From Larix kaempferi (Eukaryota; Streptophyta; Pinopsida; Pinales; Pinaceae), in contig BSBM01000307.1 of the NCBI GenBank assembly GCA_027924585.1, positions 14,865,501 through 14,929,500 of the forward strand: a DNA stretch of 64,000 nt, written 5' to 3'. The notes under the pieces were generated by a model. That model saw only the letters and a program-made list of their open reading frames with translations, was not told where the DNA came from and did no database searches. Position numbers and translations under genes: made by a program. Of this stretch, positions 58,890 through 64,000 are shown piece by piece; within the stretch, counting starts at the first letter, position 1; every line of letters begins with the position of its first letter.

Positions 58890-60620
58890 CTTGAAAACAA
58901 CCAGAGAAGAAAGCAACGCAAGCTTTGAAATATTATTTTCCTCATCACTGCACCTCTCTACTTATTCCTTTAAAGTTGAGGTATTTTTATCTAAATCAGA
59001 AAGTATCCCAGTTATAGTCTCTACTATGTGGGAATTTTGTTGCACATGCAATTATTATACAGAAAGGTCCTTCTCTAGTTCCTCCAGCACTGCTTATTTT
59101 GGTGCTTTTGTTTCCTTGTCGTATTGGATTTCTTCTTTTGCTTGTATCTTGGCTAGTCATTTTGCATGCTTGAACTATTTTCTTATTTTAGCGTTTGTAA
59201 GCTTCTCCTTTGTTTCTATAACACAAATGTATTCACTTGCAGTGTTCTCAATCATAGTTCCTTCACTTGTTAATATATATACTTGATTTTTCATTGAAAA
59301 TGGCATAAGTCGGCCCCAGTTTTTCTTGGGTAGGTTGGCCCCAATTCTTTCTTAGATAGGTCAGCTCTAATACATTAGTGGGATAGGTTGCCTTAAGATT
59401 ATTCAGGGACCTTTTGATGACTACCTCTTATGTGACAACATCTGAAATATGCCTCATAAATCTCCTATTTTAGATTCCATAGTCATACCCAGCATACAGG
59501 ACGTCACCTTTACTGCTCAAGATGATGGGACATGAGGTTGTTCATGCTCAATTACTTCCATAGGAACATGTTAAAGATGTAACAACCCTCATGTATGTAC
59601 ATTGTGGAATTGTTCACAAGTCATTCTCAGGATGGGAAATTTCCTTCAGAAAGACAATACGAACTAACTTTGAGTTATATGAATCAAAATCCTTACATGG
59701 TAGAAATTGCTTTTATAGATCAAATATATCTCTTCACCTTAATCACATGACCATCCATCTAATTCTCCTTATCTCTCATTATTCTCTCTTGCAGTACTTC
59801 AAGATTGCATTAGAGAAGAAGGGATAAAATTTGAAACTAAAATTTCTTCTTTATTATGTATCTAGTACACCTATGAAATATCTTTTGTTAATTAACTGTC
59901 TCCCGCTAGAGTTAACAAATAAGAGAAACCAAAATATAAGCAACTAGCATTTGATGCTGAGTCAAGTTAAAAGAAACTGTTATTTGGTTGGAACTCTACC
60001 TTCAAAATACTAAATATTAGTATTACAAACTCATGAATAGATTTGGAACAAAATGATCTATTGTATACACAAATTTAAATGAACTCACTTCAATTTTGTT
60101 GTTATGATCATTTATGGTTTGCTCGAGTATTTCCATCTGCTCGTGCATCTCTTGAGACTGAGCATGCTCAGCATCTAACTTTTGCACCATTTTTTAGATT
60201 TATTTTTTATATCTTTCTTTCGTATCTGTGAGTCCCTGTTGATGCATCTTGATTTCTGCCTCCAATTCATTAACTTTCTTACTTTCTTGTTTTGTTGATA
60301 TAGAGTCTGTTTGGAAGAATTTAATTCTCTCTCCAAGACTTCCTTTTCAATTTGCTCAGCTTCTACTTCTCTTCTTAGATCCACAATTTCTTGTTGGTAG
60401 GAGTGTGACATGGCACCAAACTCATCTTGATGCCTTTGTTGTTCAGCTTGTAGTTCTTTCCTTTTTTCTTTAAAAATGCCAGTAGATTTTCAATTGTTTT
60501 TCCATGCTCTCTATATAGGCCTGTTCTTCATTTAATTGGTGTACTACTTTCCCAAATTCCTTCTGAAACCTAAACTTCTCAGCTGCCATTGCCTCCAAAT
60601 TGGTAGCAAGAAATTTTGCT
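58890..60620 (-). pseudogene. Coiled-coil protein gene fragment, broken
   Basis: Minus strand. The right part (about 60620-60085) reads NLEAMAAEKFRFQKEFGKVV, HQLNEEQAYIESMEKQL, then after shifts EVEAEQIEKEVLEREL and QEMHEQMEILEQTINDHNNK, ending at a candidate splice donor (GTGAGT, about 60085). The left part (about 59262-58890) starts after a candidate acceptor (TTATAG) and reads TKEKLTNAKIRK, AKIQAKEEIQYDKETKA and VLEELEKDL. Heptad-like Leu/Ile/Glu/Lys patterns indicate a coiled coil. About six stops and a few shifts show decay. Family unknown. The left TIR of the 59578-61743 element lies in the presumed intron. Confidence 0.55.
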
Positions 60621-61743
60621 TAAGATAATCCACAAAATGTCGTGAATATATTTCAGTATCATGTGTTGTCGTATTTAAATTAATTTGCAAATTGTTTCCT
60701 TGTTGTAATATTTTCATATCATTTACCACATAACTTACATTTCCTTTAATATTTTCCTTTGTTGTTGTTGGGTGATTCCTTTTCTTCTTTTCCTATGCTT
60801 ATGCCGTGATTATTTCGTTTATTGTTTTCTGCCATTTATCATTCTTTCTAATAACATCCAACTGTTATTTTTTTAGTTAGTATCTTCACTAGACACATTG
60901 ATAAACTATGTGAAGAGCAAACCAACCTTGTCTGGTTCTCAAACTTAGTAGGCCTCAGAAAATGAGAAATGTAATGTCCGGAATTGTATGTGTCCAGAAG
61001 ATGCATCTATTACCATTTGTAACAAATGATTGCTAGACCCTCTTCCATTGATTGTTCTAATATAAATGTGTTTTCTTAATAACTTACCTTTGTGCACCGT
61101 TTTCTGAAAATTTTCTCTTCTTCTCAATAAAAATTTAATAGTGGTATTAGAACATAAAAGATAATTCCTGTAATTCTCAGTGAAATGAAGCCAGTAAGAA
61201 AGTTCATGGCTCGGAGCAATTGTAAGGGGACTATGTGAACCAGAAGTGTTTCGGCAGAATTTTGTGTGGTGTCGTGTGAGAGAACAGATGTCAATGGCTG
61301 AACCCAAAACATTAAAAATCAACACTAAGGTTCAACATTATCAAGGATTTAAAAATTAAAAGATGACAAAAGATATCGTGAACACAATCGAAGGATTTTT
61401 GAGTAGTGTCGTCCAACATAAGCTGGAGATCTGAAGGACATAGACACCATATCATGAACACCAAATCATGTACGCCACCTAGAGCTTCCAAACAGCAATG
61501 GCCAACAAATTGTGTGTGTGGTGTCACAGTGTCAATGTTATTGCAGTTCGATATGTACCCAGAAGAATGGATTGTGTAGTGTGAAAGAAAGGGTAATTCA
61601 TTAGTGTGGAAGTAGTTTGAACAACAATAGTCTTAGGTAGTGTGAGACGACTGAAAATTTAAAGATATAATTGAAAGATATAACTGAAGGTTTAACTCTA
61701 AAATATAAATATTCCACAATGTACATACATGAGGGTTGTTACA
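59578..61743. mobile_element. 2.17-kb segment bounded by perfect 33-bp inverted repeats and 5-bp TSD
   Basis: The left end 59578-59610 starts TGTAACAACCCTCATGTATG. The right end 61711-61743 is its exact reverse complement. AAAGA stands on both outer sides (59573-59577 and 61744-61748). Inside lie part of the coiled-coil fragment and unrecognised sequence; no transposase is seen. TG...CA ends with a 5-bp TSD are usual for LTR elements, but there the terminal repeats are direct, so this could be a non-autonomous DNA element of unclear type. Confidence 0.5.
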
Positions 61744-62099
61744 AAAGAATTCACGAGATAACCAGACAATGTCCAGTATTGATGATGATGATTTTGGCTC
61801 CCGAGAGATGAAGTTTAATTCTTGTTCTCAATCATAGACATGCCCAAAACTACTTTTTACTTGTACCATAATCAACCAAGAACTCAAGATGATGATGTTT
61901 TACTGCTATTTAATGATGAAAACATGCCTAGTATTTCTGTAGGTGGCATTCTTTTGCTTCAAAGTACCCAGAACAACTAACCTCAGTCCTCCTTTTCCAT
62001 TTTTCATCATTATGACAAGGATAACCCCTTATCATCCACATAGATTCTAGCTCCTTGTGAGATTCTAGCTGGTTTCCTAACTCTCTACATTCCACCAGC
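61744..62099. other. Spacer
   Basis: No feature recognised beyond the TSD AAAGA at 61744-61748. Confidence 0.4.
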
Positions 62100-62370
62100 A
62101 GGAAGAGGAAGTCAAAGCTTCTTTTGTGCAGAGCTTGGCCATTATTCAGAGCAGAATCCATGGAAGAATCCATGACGTCCTTCAGCAGACAGAGGCCAAG
62201 TACAAGGCACTACACGTATGACATCTAGTTGATCCACATTTTCAGGTTGGTGACAGAGTTTGGCTACATTTTTAAACTTCTCATAGTTTACAAAAATAGA
62301 AAGGTGCATAAGCAGAAACTACATCTACCTTGTTGCTGTCCACATTGAAATAAGGTCTCAAAGCCCAAGG
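62100..62370 (+). pseudogene. Ty3/gypsy integrase C-terminal remnant
   Basis: Plus strand: AKYKALHV, then HFQVGDRVWLHF (about 62240-62275) and SLKAQGM-like tail. The pattern KYK-x-H-x-F-x-VGD-x-VWL is the conserved end of gypsy integrases before a possible chromodomain. Stops at 62216 and 62270. An isolated fragment; no LTR nearby. Confidence 0.6.
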
Positions 62371-63196
62371 TATGATTTTACAAAAGAAAGAAGCATGGCA
62401 CTAGTTGAGAACTGTATATGTTAAATAGGATGGAAATAAAAATTTCCAAGTCCAATGAGATTACAACCAAAAAATAAACTTGGGTGGAGCTGAGAACATA
62501 GTATATGAAATTGGCAACTTCAAACTGTGAACAAGCAGAAATCTGATAAGCACTCTCATGAAATTGCAATGATACACAAAAATAATATGCCAAATAACTT
62601 AATGAGGGACCAAGTGATGCATGAATATATTCAAGCAAAAATGTATTGACAAGATTTCCATTCATCTTCTCACCTCAAAGCGATCAAGGAAAAACCCAAG
62701 ACAAAGTCTATGAGCAATTATTCCCTCCATTGGATATTTTTCTTGAGTTGGTTTGGGCTTTCCTGGTGTCATATGATGTTGCAATTTTGCTGCAGCCCCT
62801 GAATTTTCAATTCTAGAGGAAAAAAGACCGCGTATTGTGTCTATTGTCCACAACTAGGCATCCACTAATTCTGCAAGAACAGGGGACCCCAAGCGAGGTG
62901 CAGTTGAAACTAATCATGTCCATACAAACAACCATATTTCCATTGCTTTAGATGTTGAAATATAAGCTGGACACAAACACGGTAAATGTAGTAGATGCGA
63001 AAAGCTTTCCATCTTCATCTTTGAATCGGTGCCCTAAAATACCAACAAATGTGTTTTAGGCTATAATGTAAGTGCATCTTGGTCAGTTGATGGATACATT
63101 AATGACAGGAGGCTGATCATGGGTTAAATTCACAACAGGATGGATGGTTATATTTGTTTGCATATCATCTGCAACTTGCCTGTCATTTTGTTTCTA
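62371..63196. other. Spacer with short minus-strand frames
   Basis: ORFs at 62662-62853 and 62378-62665 (minus) do not resemble known proteins. Nothing else seen. Confidence 0.35.
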
Positions 63197-63200
63197 CAGG

Positions 63201-63297
63201 ATGCCAAGTGACAGTATTAAGGTGTAAGATGTAGTCTAAGGTTGCAGTATTTAGGAAGCCAAGTGGTAGTATTGAGGTGTAAGATATAGTCTAAGAG
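63201..63297. repeat. Tandem duplication, about 56-base unit
   Basis: GATGCCAAGTGACAGTATTA...GATGTAGTCTAAG at 63201-63241 and GAAGCCAAGTGGTAGTATTG...GATATAGTCTAAG at 63257-63297. Confidence 0.75.
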
Positions 63298-63584
63298 CTC
63301 GATCGATTAGACAAAGAACTCATAAATCCCCCAAACATAGTATGATGATAAAGCTTTTCTAATCTCACACTTGTGACCAGTTCCAAAAGTCTGAGTGTGG
63401 GCATAGGTTTGTTTATTGCACATTCAAACTCTGCATTCCAAAGATGGCTTATAAGGTGCAACTTGCACTTAAGTCTTTGTGAATTCAACATTTCTTGGGG
63501 TGCAAATCCTTTAACTTGAGAATTTAGCAGGCTTTTGATCTCTCGGACTAACCTTGCTGAAGGTTTGGTATGTTAAGTGCCTTT

Positions 63585-63765
63585 TGGCTTCATGGTTAGT
63601 TTACTTGTGAAAGTGATTTGTGTCATGCTGGTGTGCTATAGCTTGTATTTACTATTATATCCAACCCTAGTGGAGTTTTCCTTTGTGGTTAGTTTACTTG
63701 TGAGATTGATGTGTGCCATACTGGTGTGTTGTATTTTATTTTATCCAATCCCACTGGAGTAAGTT
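63585..63765. repeat. Tandem duplication, about 90-base unit
   Basis: GGTTAGTTTACTTGTGA...TGTGTCATGCTGGTGTG...TATCCAACCCTAGTGGAGT occurs at about 63594-63680 and again at about 63687-63762. The remainder to 64000 holds no recognised feature. Confidence 0.7.
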
Positions 63766-64000
63766 CCAAGTTTGTGAGTATTGTCAATATGCCACAATGA
63801 TGTAAACTAACAATGTCACTAGGGTTATAAAGTTATAAACCACTCTACAACCAGTATTGAGGGGAATGTGTACTACTTAGAATCTTCCTTCCATGTGAAA
63901 GTACTTTTACATGGCAGGAGAAATATTGAAAAGTTCTATTCCAGTCTCTGGATGCTTTTTTGACTATTTATGTTTACTTAAGTTATCGACAAGTTAGAAA

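Overview
The window is repeat-dominated nuclear DNA of a land plant. Large nested Ty1/copia and Ty3/gypsy elements with plant-type primer-binding sites, CACTA-like ends, a tRNA-derived SINE and long AT-rich spacers suggest a big, slowly purged genome. A gymnosperm would fit, but nothing here fixes the species. I see no intact single-copy host gene, rRNA, tRNA gene or CRISPR array.

Positions 1-40215 form one nest of LTR retrotransposons that can be ordered by exact target-site duplications (TSDs). Copia A (minus strand) is the outer host: its 5' LTR is at 39652-40215, its gag start at 39080, gag-pol resumes at 25824-22372 and again at 11-1, and it runs off the left edge. Gypsy D (25825-39040, minus strand, 2.86-kb LTRs, TSD CCCCT) sits in the gag of A. 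Gypsy B (12-22366, plus strand, TSD GGTAC) sits near the RT/RNase H junction of A. Copia C (15314-22325, minus strand, TSD ATATC), a deletion derivative of A's family, sits in the 3' LTR of B. Insertion order is A before B before C, and A before D.

Both gypsy elements carry a second, archaeal-like RNase H (aRNH) at unusual and different places. In D it is N-terminal to RT, in the same reading frame as gag, protease and RT. In B it is a separate reading frame downstream of integrase. B also has a broken antisense gene with a candidate intron between pol and the 3' LTR, as some Tat-lineage elements do. The LTRs of D contain a 146-codon reading frame and GC-rich hairpins.

From 40216 to the end there is older debris. 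It comprises an unrecognised gene-like frame (40377-41990, minus), three CACTA-type ends each with its own subterminal repeats (43295, 45714, 50953), a decayed gypsy pol (about 43975-45440), GAT-rich arrays (47640-48420) and a composite GAT plus CCTAATGG-type satellite (51600-53480). Further right lie AT-rich DNA, a SINE with a 17-bp TSD (58547-58795), a coiled-coil pseudogene (58890-60620, minus), a 2.17-kb segment bounded by perfect 33-bp inverted repeats with a 5-bp TSD (59578-61743), and a gypsy integrase tail (62100-62370).

Most coding regions contain stops or frameshifts. The longest clean ORF is the 287-codon RT/RNase H remnant of copia C, which has lost key parts. Everything here looks like transposon biology; no host pathway can be assigned.
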